Below are positions 31,415 to 44,075 of a stretch of 64,000 nucleotides of DNA, in pieces. Source of the stretch: Bugulina stolonifera (Eukaryota > Bryozoa > Gymnolaemata > Cheilostomatida > Bugulidae); NCBI GenBank assembly GCA_935421135.1, contig OW285196.1:3639001-3703000 (forward strand). The letters are read 5' to 3'. The notes below the pieces were generated by a model, which was not told the DNA's origin, did not search any database, and saw nothing but the letters and a program-made list of their open reading frames with translations. The stretch's first letter is position 1. Each line of letters begins with the position of its first letter. The position numbers and the translations under genes were made by a program.

Positions 31415-33923
31415 ATGAGTACATTGTTGCATTTTAAATTGAAAACACCAGTTGCACTGCTTCTGCTGTTTGCACTAGTTTTTCTTGCGTTGGAATGGGG
31501 CAAACATAATAAATTAGCTGATCCAAGAAAAGGAACACTTTATGATGTACCATCCAATGATCATCCAGCATTGGATATCAATGAAGGAAAAGAGATAATT
31601 AAAGAGAGAATATTTAATCGGGTAAATAAGGTAAGACAATTCTGCATCGTTAACAGAGAGGAGCTAATAAAGACTTACCCGAACTACGGACTTCATAGGG
31701 AGACCTTATTAAATCAGAAGGTGTGGATAATTCCATCACATCAACGACTATTCTACTGTTCAGCAGCGACTTACGGCAGCAGTGAGGGCACCACAAGAAA
31801 ATCTTCCTTTTTGAGCGATTTTGGAATCAGTAGGAATCATGGAGACCTCCAGGAGTGAGTATGAGTCCATAATGACACATGTGAATAGCATGTGTAGTTG
31901 AGATGGGGCATGCCAAGCCAGGCCAATTAAACGTGTCTCACTGTAATAAATATTGTTGGAGTTGTTGTTACTTGCATGAGAATATGGTGTACCTGGGTTC
32001 ATGAGGGCATGCTAGGCGGTTGAACTGTGTTTGTGTGGCACTCTCAAAATTATTCACACTGATCACTCAACTTCCTTCTTCACCATTTCACTAGATCTGA
32101 TTACACAACTACATGAACACACACACACGTACACCTGCATACATACGTACACGTACACGTACGCGTACGCGAACACGTACACGTACGCGTCCACATACAC
32201 GTACAGGCACACGTACACCTACACGTACACGTACACGCACGCGTACACGTACGCGTACGCGCACGCGTACACGTGCGTGTACACGTACAACATCTCTCCC
32301 CTTTCCAACAGAAGTATTAGTTTTGTTGACTCGCATACATGTGTGTAGACAGCAAGGATTTTTATCGTTTAAATTGTTTTTAACATTAATTACCAAAAAT
32401 TATGTTAAATGTACTTTTAGCAGTTTCTAATTTTGAGCACTGAAGACTTGTTCATGTGCCATCTGTGTATGTCTTAGCCTCAAACCAAATAAAATGTTAC
32501 AGATTTGGTACCAGAAATCTTGTTTAGCGTTCAACGGCATAATATTGGCACATCTACATGTACAATATAATTCATACAATGTACAATGTATTTGCAACTT
32601 CTAATGAACAAGATGGTTTTACAAAAACATTTGGTTCACATAGAAAAACTTTATTTTTTTCAGGCCAGCTACAGATTTTCTTGGAATGTACTCAGGATTA
32701 GAAACGCCTAACAAAAACATAGCAGAGATTTTAGATAATTTCTATCCTGACACCAGACTCATGGTTGTACGTAATCCTTGGCAAAGATTAGTGTCTGTAT
32801 ACCTTCACAGATTCTGGAGAAAGAAAGATGACATAAAGGTACACCATAACTATACTATTATTAGTGCCTTCCTAGCTAGGCTACATGTAGCATACACACT
32901 GCTACAAAATAACATTTAATCTACATGTACATGTAGTAAATCAAATTGAAGACTATAAGATTTTTGTACACCCCTCCCCCCTACCCTCCTCCCATCCCCC
33001 TCCCGATTGCATGAACTCTTGGGTGATGGGACTGAGTCTTCTTCTCCTAGCAGTAAAATATTTCTGTTGTTTAAAATGCCTACCAGTTAATAGTAGAGTG
33101 TTTGGTTGCATGCGGTTGCGCGTGTAACCTATGAATTTCCACAAACATGTATGATTGCTGTTTTGCCCCATGTAAAAGTATTAGTTAATAACAGCTGAAG
33201 TTCCTTGTAGAACCTATGCTATGGTTGGAGAAGCTATGAACACCTCCCCCACACTGACTTTACTTTCGAAAAGTTTATAGACTGCATTCTGCAAAAACCA
33301 AGTGACATATTGTACGGGATAGACACTCACCCCACCCTATCATTATGCGCAATGTGCCGCATGGACTACAATATTATTAGTAAGTAATGTCAATAATTAA
33401 TAGCCCTATATCTTACAAATGAAATTAAAACTCCCTGTCTCCAATTATACAATGGTGCAACAAGTAATATAAGTTTGAACTTTAAATAAAATAATGGCAG
33501 AATTTAGTCTACACTAGATGTATGTTACTGTAGTTACCGAATGCTGTCCTTTTAACTAAGGTAGTTATGCATTAATGTGCACAATAAATAGTATAAAGTG
33601 CTGTACATCTGATTGCTGGCAGGGCTAGCAGTGCACAGCAGCAGTCAGCATCTCTGCTAGCCTGTGATATGAGTTCTAATTGGAGTCATACTTTCACTGC
33701 AGTAAAATTTGAGGAATTGAACAAGACCACAGGCTATCCAATGAATCAACTGGATTTAGTGGTCAATGCAAGGCAGTTACATGATCAAAACAAACCAATG
33801 AGATACAGGAACAGCTACAGTGATTATTACCTGCAGGTGCCCCTTCATCAGATCCACCAGCTCCAGAAAGTGTTTAGAGAGGACATTGAGCTGTTTGACT
33901 ACCCAAATACTCCATTTGATTAA
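31415..33923 (+). CDS. Carbohydrate sulfotransferase-like protein, copy 3 (4 exons, 334 aa, intact)
   Basis: Exons 31415-31854, 32664-32838, 33211-33379 and 33703-33923; all junctions GT-AG, joined length 1,005 bases, no internal stop. Topology is type II: short basic tail (MSTLLHFKLKT), hydrophobic anchor at about 12-28, stem, then a lumenal catalytic domain. Motifs: LFYCSAATYGSS (112-123, position of the 5'-phosphosulfate loop, although the usual PK-T is poorly kept), VVRNPWQRLVSVY (181-193, 3'-phosphate binding), THPTLSLCAMCRMDYNII, and a C-terminal DIELFDYPNTPFD typical of the HNK-1/chondroitin sulfotransferase group. Expected to sulfate glycans in the Golgi using PAPS. Substrate cannot be told. 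The degenerate first motif leaves activity uncertain. Confidence 0.82.
32110..32292. repeat. Alternating purine-pyrimidine ACGTAC tract (copy 3)
   Basis: Intron 1 of the intact sulfotransferase gene; about 180 bases of ACACGTAC/ACGCGTAC. Paralogous to 26080-26225. Z-DNA-prone composition. Confidence 0.85.
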
Positions 33924-36022
33924 CTTGTTGATATCAAGTAGAGTAATTGGGAGTGAGATGGCAAAAGTGGGCTGCATATTATATACAATGTATGTGTAAA
34001 AATTTCAATTAATTATGTATACAGCTATTCTGTTATTTGTCAAGGCAGGTGAGTCTAATCGTCTGTAGTTACATAAATGCATAGGTTGCATCGTATACTT
34101 TCAAATTCGTCCCAATTTGTTCAACGCTATACAGTAATTAGTTGCAGTAGAAATATTAAATTCAGAATTTGCTAAACATATTTTTTATAGCATGACATTG
34201 TATTATTTGTGTATTTATGTTGCATCTTAAATGTTTATTTTAATGGACTTTATTATGTAGTATTTTATGTGTGTAATAAAAGGAAAGTATCTGTTGGTCA
34301 GAAAGAAAAATGTTGGGTTTGTTCTTTGGTGATAACAATAATGATAGTACATGTACATAGAGATAATTATTAAGACAGAAGCCATTTAATTAGTGTAACA
34401 TATGGTAACGTGGCAGCTAGTGTTGAAGTACATGTATTTACACAGCAGTTAACGATAACATCACTCCGAGATAGAATTACAGTATGCATGTAATTGTATC
34501 TATTTTAATTGTCTTTGGTACAAAGCACGCAAGTTACTTTTTAAAACCCGATTTTCTTCTGACTTTACCCCTTTCATTGGCTGTTCAATGTCCATGCCTG
34601 CTCCGAGAACTATTGTTGTAATAAATATAATTGTTCCATCCTGTACGTAATGGTCGACTTATCCACCAATCAACAACGAGATGCACATTCATCACATACA
34701 TTCTTCATTATTCAATAAATTATGGAGTTACCTACTCAATATTGTCTAATGAGTCAGGTGGCGTAAACTTATTGACATGGAGTTATCTTCCCATCATCTA
34801 TTATTACTGATCTGGAATTGTCTGTCCAGTCCCCGACTAATCAGTATGGAGTAGTCTATTCAAGCGCCTATTATACTATATATATTTAGTGTTGTCTGCC
34901 CAATCACCTATTCAGCTATTTGGAGTTATCTACTCAACTACCTCTCTGTTGTTCACCCATTAACCTGTTGGCTGTTCAGCCATCTGCCTACCTAGTAGGA
35001 GAGTCATGCAATGTTTTTTAGCGATGAAAGCATTACATAAAGGCCAATCCGTTGATGTATAATTCATCCAGTTTTATCACTGGGAATGGTATTAGCGTGG
35101 GAAATTCTAAACTTTCGACACTATTTATTCTCCTCACGGTTTTAATAAAAACAACTTTCAAACGATTGCTTAGATACACTAAGAATTGCATGCTTATTGC
35201 AGATATTTAAAAGTTGAGAAAAAACGCTGCCTTCTTTCCTGCAAGTACTATGCAGATCTAAGACCACTATCGCTAAAAATTAAGTAAATATGCGTAAAAT
35301 AATTTATCATTTACAGTTGCTATAGTATTTTTTAATATTTTTTTTATACCTCTTTATTGTACGCATTTCTACATAGATGTAGTCATTAAATAACTGAAAT
35401 AAAGTTATAAATGAGCTATTTGACTTTATATTATCGGCCTTGATTAATTTTGAGCTTTCCCGGTTAAAAATCATGAAGTTCACGTCTTGTACCTGAGTTA
35501 TTATAGTATTCAGCTTAGTAGCGAGGGGATAACTCCAAGGAATGTACTAGAAGATGTAGCACCAGCTTGACTGCTGTGCCAACTATGCTAATACTATAGA
35601 ACTAGAATGTAGTCTAGGTTGTAAATGCCTGTGGGAAGACAACTCCAATTTTATGTAAGGGCCGACTACTAAAGTGTAGGCACCGAAATCTAGAAAGAAG
35701 AATTTCCATCTAGCCTACTTATACAGCATGATACCTGTATATAACTAGACTGTGAGATGTATGGACAATCTACCAGAAGTGTAGACAGGTATCTGCAGGT
35801 GTAACAGGTACTTCAATTAAACACTACAATGTAGAGTACCGGCCCTGACCAGGAATTTTCATAAGTTATCTCTCACAACTCAAATTATTATAACACAAGC
35901 ATGGAGCAGGAAGTTAATAGAATTTTGCATAAATGCATTATAATAGTATGTACCTGCATGCGTTACACGACGAGGTACAAAAATGTTACTAGCTTACACA
36001 TTTCAATGTGTTAGGGGGTTTG
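33924..36022. other. Non-coding region right of sulfotransferase copy 3
   Basis: The first 500 bases are the tail of segment 3. Around 34725-34990 there are degenerate repeats of about 50-60 bases built on GGAGTTATCTACTCAA and TTGTCTGCCCAATCACC phrases. No coding exon seen in the rest. Confidence 0.5.
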
Positions 36023-38355
36023 TACCGTGGCCGATTTCTGCCACACAGTGTAAAACTAAATTGCGATTTACATGATACTGAATCCTAAAATAAATGAAAT
36101 AAAAATTAAATTCACCTGAAATAAAATAAATCATGTGAAACTAAACTGAAAGTTAAATGAAATATGAAGTTCATATGAAACTGAGAGTGAACTCACATGA
36201 AACGAAAACGAAAAACGCCAGAAACCAAAGTGCCAATTCACATGAAACAAAATTTATGGGCGTTACTTATTGTGGCAAAACGAAACTACACCTCCACCCT
36301 GGCGTAGAGATACACTTGCGTCTTTGAGATTACTGGGTATTATTAATAATTTGATATAGCAAATGTCATCAATTTAGTCTATTGATTTTTATATTTTCAC
36401 ATTATTATTGAAATACTCAAAATAAAGGAATTAGCACCAAATGAAATAATGTAGCAGTTAGTAATACTCTCGCAGTACTAATAAGATCGAGACTTGAGAG
36501 TACAACCATAGAGTTATCTCCCCTAGAGCAGGAACTCCGGTAAATTTAGTGATGCCACCTTTCATCCCTAGCGGCCATGATGTGTTGGGGTAGTTACCGT
36601 TTGTTTACATTAGTTACCTATGCGCTGCTATGATTAGTTAGTCATTTAGTTAGTAGTCAAAATTTGTTCTTTGCTACCAATAATCTGAAATTTTCTGTTG
36701 CACACATATTTTCCAACTATTTCAGATCAACATAATTATTGTATTTATTATATTTTGTAACTTTGATAGTAACTGCATGGTAATTGCAAATATTGTATAT
36801 TAGTATATAAGTACATCACAAAATTATTATTACCCAGCTCCTAGTTCTGGTTATTTTGGCTTTCAGTAGGCAAGATTACTTTACTTTTACCTCAAATTAC
36901 AATACAGCTAAAGCTACTGTAGTTGTTAATTGTCCTACGTCCTATGGTTTACCCTGGTATTACATGATTGATAGAGTATAAGTATTAATAGGTGTATTTC
37001 TATATGTAGAACAGATTTGCAGAAGTTGCATATTACAAATAAAAACATTTATGTAGACAAACAAAACCAATTCATAACATGGAGTATAAATGCCAATATT
37101 TTGACCAAATCTATTTTAAATATTTACTGAATAAAAATAGCATAAGAACTCTTATTCAATATTCAGAAGTCACTCCTTGCCATTCTTAGGAATAAGGTCA
37201 GCCAGCTCTTCAAAATTCACAGCATCAGCACAGATCAATATTCTGTCTAGTAGACCTATATTAGGAAATTGATATCGGATAAATAAATGCTTCACGCTTA
37301 TCACAGATAAATAGTTTACAGACATATAAGAGGTATTAGATTCAAATAATAAAGCAGTAACGAAACATGTCCAATGCCTACTGTCCTACCATAATAGTTC
37401 AGCTATTAGTAGTTACATGATTCTTGCCAAATTGGTATCACATTATATCAGAGTAAAATAAAGTCTGATTTCGATAAGACATATATGTTGTTATAGTTGA
37501 TCACTCTGGATGTTACCTATGAATTAAATTCATAACAGCTCTATAATGGACGACAGAAATCTACCAAGTACCTTCTCACACATATATATAAAACAACAAG
37601 CCTTAATTAAATCAAGCATCTCATTTTAACCGTGAAACCCATTTCTAATTGGGAAGCAGTTGTTACAGTTTGTGTGCACGAGTCCCAGGAAAAGAGTTCA
37701 TAATCATAACCTACTTGATGGGTATGATGGATGTGCACCACACATAGAGTTGTGGCGATGTGCATCGTGATATCCAGATTTCACTTTAATCTCCAACCTA
37801 TTATAAATAACAAATCAATGCTACAACTCAACCTGCACCTATTCTATTGTAGGTAGAAAGGCTAGGAAAGTTTTGGTTAAACAAACTGTTACCAAAAAAT
37901 TAAATAAATGATGTAGGCCTATAAACCTGCATAAGACTAGTCAACGTTCTACATTATAATGTTTAATGACTAATTAACAGCCCTAAGAAATTTAGATTTT
38001 TCCTTCCATATCATCTTTCCTTTCAGTTATAGTTTAGCTTGAAACCATTCTAAGATTATGCTAAGCTGGTGTAGATCTTTGATTATAATGTATTTAGGCT
38101 ACTAACTGTGCTAGGCAATTAGATACTACAAAGCCTCGGAATCAAACTCTAGACAGGAATGGACAAAGGAAAGTTCACATCTGTGAAACAAAGTCATTGA
38201 TAGTTTATAGATTTCTTAAATAAATTTCCTAGCAATATAAAGTTAGCCTATAGTTAGTAGCCCTAGTTAGCCTAACATTCAAAGTAATGATGATAGGCCT
38301 ATAACACAATTACAATAATTATAACCATAATAGGTCTATTATATTTATAGCCTAT

Positions 38356-39089
38356 TGTTATAACTAAAATTGGGGGTTTTGGTATTGTCAGTTATAACAT
38401 TTAATTGGAGCCAAAGTACTTAGGACTCACCAGCTGTACGTAGTATGTAGTAGTAGTACGCTGTCTGTAGGTCCTTTTGTCAGCACCTTGATCTCCAATG
38501 TAGTAAGCTGTGTGGCGTAGGTTCAGGTTCTGTGGTCTAGGATGTGGCGGTGTCGACTCTATTCCAAGGTCTACAACGAGATAGTTGTTCCGCATATATC
38601 CTTGCTCCTTAGTACGCATTGATATGAGTTACTGGGTAGCCTACGATCCACCTACACTCCACACGCTCCACACTATTGTAGTTTAGTTTAGTTTTTAGTG
38701 TTTTTGTTTTAGTGTTTTATTGGTTTTTATTTGGTTTTCTATTTTGTAGTTTTTCTTTCATTTTCGTGTTTTCCACTAGCTTATACATTTGTATAATATG
38801 TACGTGTAACGTCTATGTAGTCGTCCACTCTTGTCACTGTGTGACTTATCTACAGGTATGTCGACAGTCTATACTGCTGTCTCTCTATGCCTCATTTTCA
38901 CAGTCTACTCTAGGTATCTGTCTATCTATCTCTCTACTGAGACTACTCTACTGTGTAGGTACTCCTCTCCTATATATACCTGTCCTGTCTACAGTCAGCC
39001 AATCAATTTTAGTGAGGAGTTACATTCTCTTAAGTGCGCAAGAGTGGACAACTCTTAAATATACTAATTGTCACTATTTATATGCAACA
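38356..39089 (-). repeat. 3' LTR of the retrotransposon
   Basis: 734 bases, identical in layout to 43342-44075. Frames inside (for example 38712-39155) are shared by both LTRs and are not genes. Confidence 0.9.
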
Positions 39090-42000
39090 TCCTGCCCGAA
39101 TACAGAAGGATATGTCCACATATCAGTCACGCTTTTAACGAGCAGATATTTTTAGTGGATCTATTTTCTTCCCATCTTTTTGTACGTCCATTAGGCTAGT
39201 ACTACCTATGCCTTGTATACTGACAGGTGTATGACATTGAGTGATTATCTACTACCCTTCACCAGAGTTATTACTCTACTATAATACATATGCAATGTGT
39301 TACTATAATATTATTCTATCATTATACTGTGCAGCTATTGCATATACACGTGTACATAATTTGTGGGGTTTAAATACCTAGTACCATTATAGGGGTACCA
39401 TGCTCTGTCTACTGCTATCGGTTCTAAACTGGGTCAGCTACTATTTCTCAGGGTACATAAAATATTCTCTTGTTAATATATGCTTGCCTAGGAATGTTAA
39501 TCTAACCTTGATCTAAGGCCAGCTGTTGGCTGGTTTGCCTGTCTACCAACTAGTTATTATATTCCTTTTTAAGCATCCTAAGATATGCTAATGCTCAGTT
39601 AATCACCCATTGTATGCAGCTCTAGTTTCCAATTAATACTGCACTGACATTTAATCCTAACCGAACAGCTATGTAGCCTATGATATGAAATGACATGATA
39701 TTGCCTATTAATTACATTGACGTCTGCATGAAACCTATCAGTATTCGGACCTTCAATTACTCATCCCTGATTCACTGTTTGATAGATATTTTATGATGAT
39801 TTATAGCAGTCTCCTTGATGCCTGCACAATGCGCAGCAATACATTACCAGCTGCTCTTCTTTGAGTTGACCCACTTTTTGTCTTGTATGCTACAGGGTAC
39901 TGTCTTCATGGCTTTTCTTTGCTAATGCTCCTCCATTCAACTGGTTGGCACCAATACATTTGCTGCAACTATACTACATGCAGACATGCACATTTCTGGG
40001 TGTCCCAGAAAACAAATACCAATCACAGTTTTAAACTAGGACTTGGGGGGGGGGGGGGGAGTTTGGGTTGGACGTCATGCGTCCATACTATTGCCATAAG
40101 ATCTTTTCATGTATTTGTACATTACCAGTTATACGTTACCAGCACTGTATACTGTGTCTTGATTGTGTTTGTCTCCAGCTGTACATCTATCCAGCTGTAT
40201 TTCTGTGTTTCTTTGATGACCATATTGGATTCCTCACATGTGAGTTCCTGTCTGGCTAAAGGTCATTAGTTATCATGCACATACATGTATATGCATAATT
40301 GTATATTGTAGATTCACATCTACTGTACCTATATATCGTCCAATACTTCACTTAACACTTTGTATCTATTAGGCACCTGTGTATATATTATGTTAGTGGT
40401 TAGTAGAGGGTATCTCACCACCACCACATTCGGTCTAGTTGTCGTAAATATTGATCCATTCGAACCCGCTCATGTATGTGTGGGTGACGGACATCGATAT
40501 CGTTCAGCGGTTACTTTAGTATCTACGTACTAATTATACTACTTAGTTACTTGACGATAGATATTTTAACTTACATAGTTATATTACATACAGAATACTA
40601 CATAACGTATTCCTATTTATTACTATTACTGTACTCTATAAATATTCCCCAATATAATATGTTAAGTGCTATGCGTTTGCTTGGCGCTGGTTGGCTCTGC
40701 TTAGCGCTGTTCAGCTGCGCATTTATAACATGATATATACATGTATAATAGATGGTGATATTTTCACCTTGTACTAACTATTTAGGTAATACTCTCAACA
40801 CACATTTTCACACTTTCATTCACTCAGGGTTTCATTGTATTCAAGATACATTGTACGTGTATGTACTGTACAGTCAGTCAGATAGTTATAGTGTTAGTTC
40901 CACTTTTTGTCACAGCCCAGTTGGGGTTGTTAGTTTGGCCAGTAGATTTGTTTATACACCAGGTGTCAGAGATCTCTGAGTCTAGACATGGGGCCCATAG
41001 TTTGGTTTGACTTGTGTTTAGGTTTCACATAGCCTTATTTTTTCCCAGGCATTAGCTCTGTGGAAAGTGGATGGGTGTGCAAAGCTTGTGCTGTGCTACA
41101 CTCCAATCAAAAAGTCGTTTATAGCCATCCCAAGTTTTTGTTCCTTGACTACAGATAGCATTAGGCCTATATAGATAATTGCCAGGTGGTCAAACTGTTG
41201 ATTTTTAGGGAGAGCACAACCCCAACAGTATGCCATTTCCATAACAAAATATTATGCTCATTGTGTGTCACACTAGATGGCTTATAGCCTTATTCATTCC
41301 AGGCTTTGAGCTCTGAAGAAAATAAATGGGTGTGCCCGCTTGTGCTGTGCTACACTCCAATCAAAATATATAGAGATTTACTCCTTGTTGCTGAGACCTA
41401 CTGGTATGGTATGTTTTAACCATCCATAAACTGAGCTACACGCCTTTGAGTTGACGTTTTGTAGCAAAAACTATTTCCCTTTAGAAATGATGTCTCTCTC
41501 TTTGTTAGAGCAGATTAAAAGACATTTTTTTAATGCCGTTTTGAGTGTTGCTTAGCAACGCTAGTCCATAAGAACTTCTTAGCTAGCTTAATTATTCTAG
41601 AATTATGTTAACCTAGATTTCAGGCTATAAAAAAGGTTTATGTTAACCTCCCTTTATTATCTCAGTGATATCCCTTTTATGTGTAGGACCCTAGCCTACA
41701 ATTGTGCTAACTCGATGGAGTTGCATATACTTGTTACTGGACAGATTTACATGTTATTTCTCCTAGGTAAAGAGAATTTGTACAGCTCTATGCTGTTATA
41801 TAGGACTCTTGGAATGGACACTTCATTGGAGTCTATGTACATGGACTACTACAATTGAAGTTGTCATCTACTCTACAAGGTCTTACTATATTATATTTCT
41901 GTCAGCTACTTGGTTAGTAGCAGCAGAAAATTGTTAGTGTTAGTCTAGCCAACAGGAATACAAAACTGCCCTAAATAGTACTATAACCAATTTACAAAGT

Positions 42001-42113
42001 CATGTACTTTTACTGTATATCATAATATTCCATTTACATAGAATAATAATTCGTATTTCTTACACTCTCATACTATTCCTATATGGTGTGTATATGTCAG
42101 ATGCGTGTCTGAC
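39090..42113. other. Retrotransposon interior without recognisable pol
   Basis: About 3 kb with only short frames. It has a G-run at 40048-40059 and a diverged direct repeat of about 250 bases (about 41030-41115 and 41275-41365, both with TTGTGCTGTGCTACACTCCA). No reverse transcriptase, RNase H or integrase motif was recognised on either strand. Confidence 0.55.
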
Positions 42114-43229
42114 TTAAAGAGTACAGTCGCTGTGGTAACCTTGATCTGAGTCGAGGTCGGCGCTGTCTGAGTTATTTTTGGTTTGTGTGTGGACTCTGTA
42201 CCTGTTATTTCGCAGGTCTTTGAGTGACGGCTTGGTCTGTTCCACTTTGTTTCCAAAAATACAGATTGTGAGGTCTAGAGCGGTACTGTTGTCTGTCCTA
42301 AATTTCTCAGTAGCTACAGGTATTTCCAGCTCAGGTTGAGTGTTAACCGCAGTATTATCTACTGGAACAATGTCAAGGTCAGTGTTAGTTGACGCACTAG
42401 TAAGTTTTACCTCGGTGACTGGTTCTGCATTTAGTATTAACTGTGAGTTAGTTGTCAAAGCTTCAGTTGTAGAGCTGTTGGCGGTTTCTCTCGCAGTTGC
42501 AGGTACAGTACAATCTGTTTCATTTGTTAAGGCACTCCTTTGTGGTTGGACACTGGTAGTGCTCTTGCGTCTATTGCGACGTCTTCTTTTCCTCATTGGT
42601 GTTTGTGGCACTTTCACCTCACTGGTTGTCAGATCAGGCTGGCCGCGTTTTCTGAGTTGCTCTCTGGCATTTTCTAGGTTTCTCAGAAATTGGTACGCAC
42701 CGACTACAGTGCAGTTGTCTGTTGACAACATGTAGTCCACCCAGAATGAGTTTAAAAATGACTCTAATAGCCCTAGACTTAGTGTGTCTAAAACTAACTG
42801 GTCAATAAAATATTGGGGGAAGTCAGTACCTTTGAACAAGTCGAGTACTCTGCTAAAGAACTCAGATATAGGTTCTCCAGCTTGCTGCCTTATAGTTTTC
42901 ATGCCAGGGAAGTATTTATTCCTGACACTCAACTTGTTTATAGGTAGGAAGATGCTGTCTAGTAGTTGGAAGCCCTCATGGATATCTGCTACATTACTAC
43001 TTTGTACTATGTTTAAAGGAAATTCAGCTAAAAATATAGGGAGGATTTTTGCCTGCTGTACAGGGTCTATTTGTAATGCGCTCATTACTAGCTGAAATCT
43101 CTCTTTGAAAATTATGTAGCTATTTTCCTTGCTACTATTGACAGCATCACTAAAAGTTGGGATATGCAGTATATGCTTATTATCACCCAACATTGAGAAC
43201 TGATATATTTTATTTGCCACTTGCTCCAT
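42114..43229 (-). CDS. Gag-like protein of the LTR retrotransposon (371 aa)
   Basis: A single open frame starting about 110 bases inside the 5' LTR. Residues 1-200 are helical and hydrophobic, with a retrotransposon-gag-like arrangement (FKERFQLVMSALQIDP, then FSRVLDLFKG and LGLLESFLNSFW). A strongly basic block RKRRRRNRRKS follows at about 215, then a Thr/Ser/Asn-rich acidic tail. There is no CCHC zinc knuckle. Inferred to form the particle and bind RNA through the basic block. Assigned mainly from position and architecture; sequence similarity to known Gag proteins is not certain. Confidence 0.65.
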   Translation of the reverse strand: MEQVANKIYQFSMLGDNKHILHIPTFSDAVNSSKENSYIIFKERFQLVMSALQIDPVQQAKILPIFLAEFPLNIVQSSNVADIHEGFQLLDSIFLPINKLSVRNKYFPGMKTIRQQAGEPISEFFSRVLDLFKGTDFPQYFIDQLVLDTLSLGLLESFLNSFWVDYMLSTDNCTVVGAYQFLRNLENAREQLRKRGQPDLTTSEVKVPQTPMRKRRRRNRRKSTTSVQPQRSALTNETDCTVPATARETANSSTTEALTTNSQLILNAEPVTEVKLTSASTNTDLDIVPVDNTAVNTQPELEIPVATEKFRTDNSTALDLTICIFGNKVEQTKPSLKDLRNNRYRVHTQTKNNSDSADLDSDQGYHSDCTL

Positions 43230-43341
43230 GGCTAAAATGGTACCTTATGACTTCTCCCCGAATTAAAACAGCTCGACCCGAGCTAACAGGTAAAACACAT
43301 GGCAGCGAGAGAGGATTCGACCTCTTTGACCTCCACCATTC

Positions 43342-44075
43342 TGTTATAACTAAAATTGGGGGTTTTGGTATTGTCAGTTATAACATTTAATTGGAGCCAA
43401 AGTACTTAGGACTCACCAGCTGTACGTAGTATGTAGTAGTAGTACGCTGTCTGTAGGTCCTTTTGTCAGCACCTTGATCTCCAATGTAGTAAGCTGTGTG
43501 GCGTAGGTTCAGGTTCTGTGGTCTAGGATGTGGCGGTGTCGACTCTATTCCAAGGTCTACAACGAGATAGTTGTTCCGCATATATCCTTGCTCCTTAGTA
43601 CGCATTGATATGAGTTACTGGGTAGCCTACGATCCACCTACACTCCACACGCTCCACACTATTGTAGTTTAGTTTAGTTTTTAGTGTTTTTGTTTTAGTG
43701 TTTTATTGGTTTTTATTTGGTTTTCTATTTTGTAGTTTTTCTTTCATTTTCGTGTTTTCCACTAGCTTATACATTTGTATAATATGTACGTGTAACGTCT
43801 ATGTAGTCGTCCACTCTTGTCACTGTGTGACTTATCTACAGGTATGTCGACAGTTTATACTGCTGTCTCTCCATGCCTCATTTTCACAGTCTACTCTAGG
43901 TATCTGTCTATCTATCTCTCTACTGAGACTACTCTACTGTGTAGGTACTCCTCTCCTATATATACCTGTCCTGTCTACAGTCAGCCAATCAATTTTAGTG
44001 AGGAGTTACATTCTCTTAAGTGCGCAAGAGTGGACAACTCTTAAATATACTAATTGTCACTATTTATATGCAACA
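43342..44075 (-). repeat. 5' LTR of the retrotransposon
   Basis: 734-base partner of 38356-39089. Read on the minus strand it starts TGTTGCATATAAATAG, with a TATA-like box close to the start, and ends GTTATAACA. Confidence 0.9.

Larger units (their letters stand above)
30040..34460 (+). repeat. Segmental duplication, direct arm (segment 3)
   Basis: Collinear with segment 1 (about 780-12370 without the Kolobok insertion) and inverted relative to segment 2. Includes the intact sulfotransferase gene and its flanks. Confidence 0.8.
38356..44075 (-). mobile_element. LTR retrotransposon with gag-like gene only
   Basis: Two 734-base direct repeats (38356-39089 and 43342-44075) with TG...CA ends and a CTAT target duplication. 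The gag-like frame is on the minus strand, so the 5' LTR is at 43342-44075. A purine-rich GGGCAGGA abuts the 3' LTR. Comparing 38712-39060 with its partner I see only about two differences, so insertion is very recent. No reverse transcriptase, integrase or protease frame is visible in the 4.25 kb interior, which makes it non-autonomous or deleted. Confidence 0.88.

Noticed and set aside
38712..39155. Hydrophobic 128-147-codon frames duplicated at 38712 and 43698
   Set aside because: They lie within the two LTRs and have no domain; duplication reflects LTR identity.
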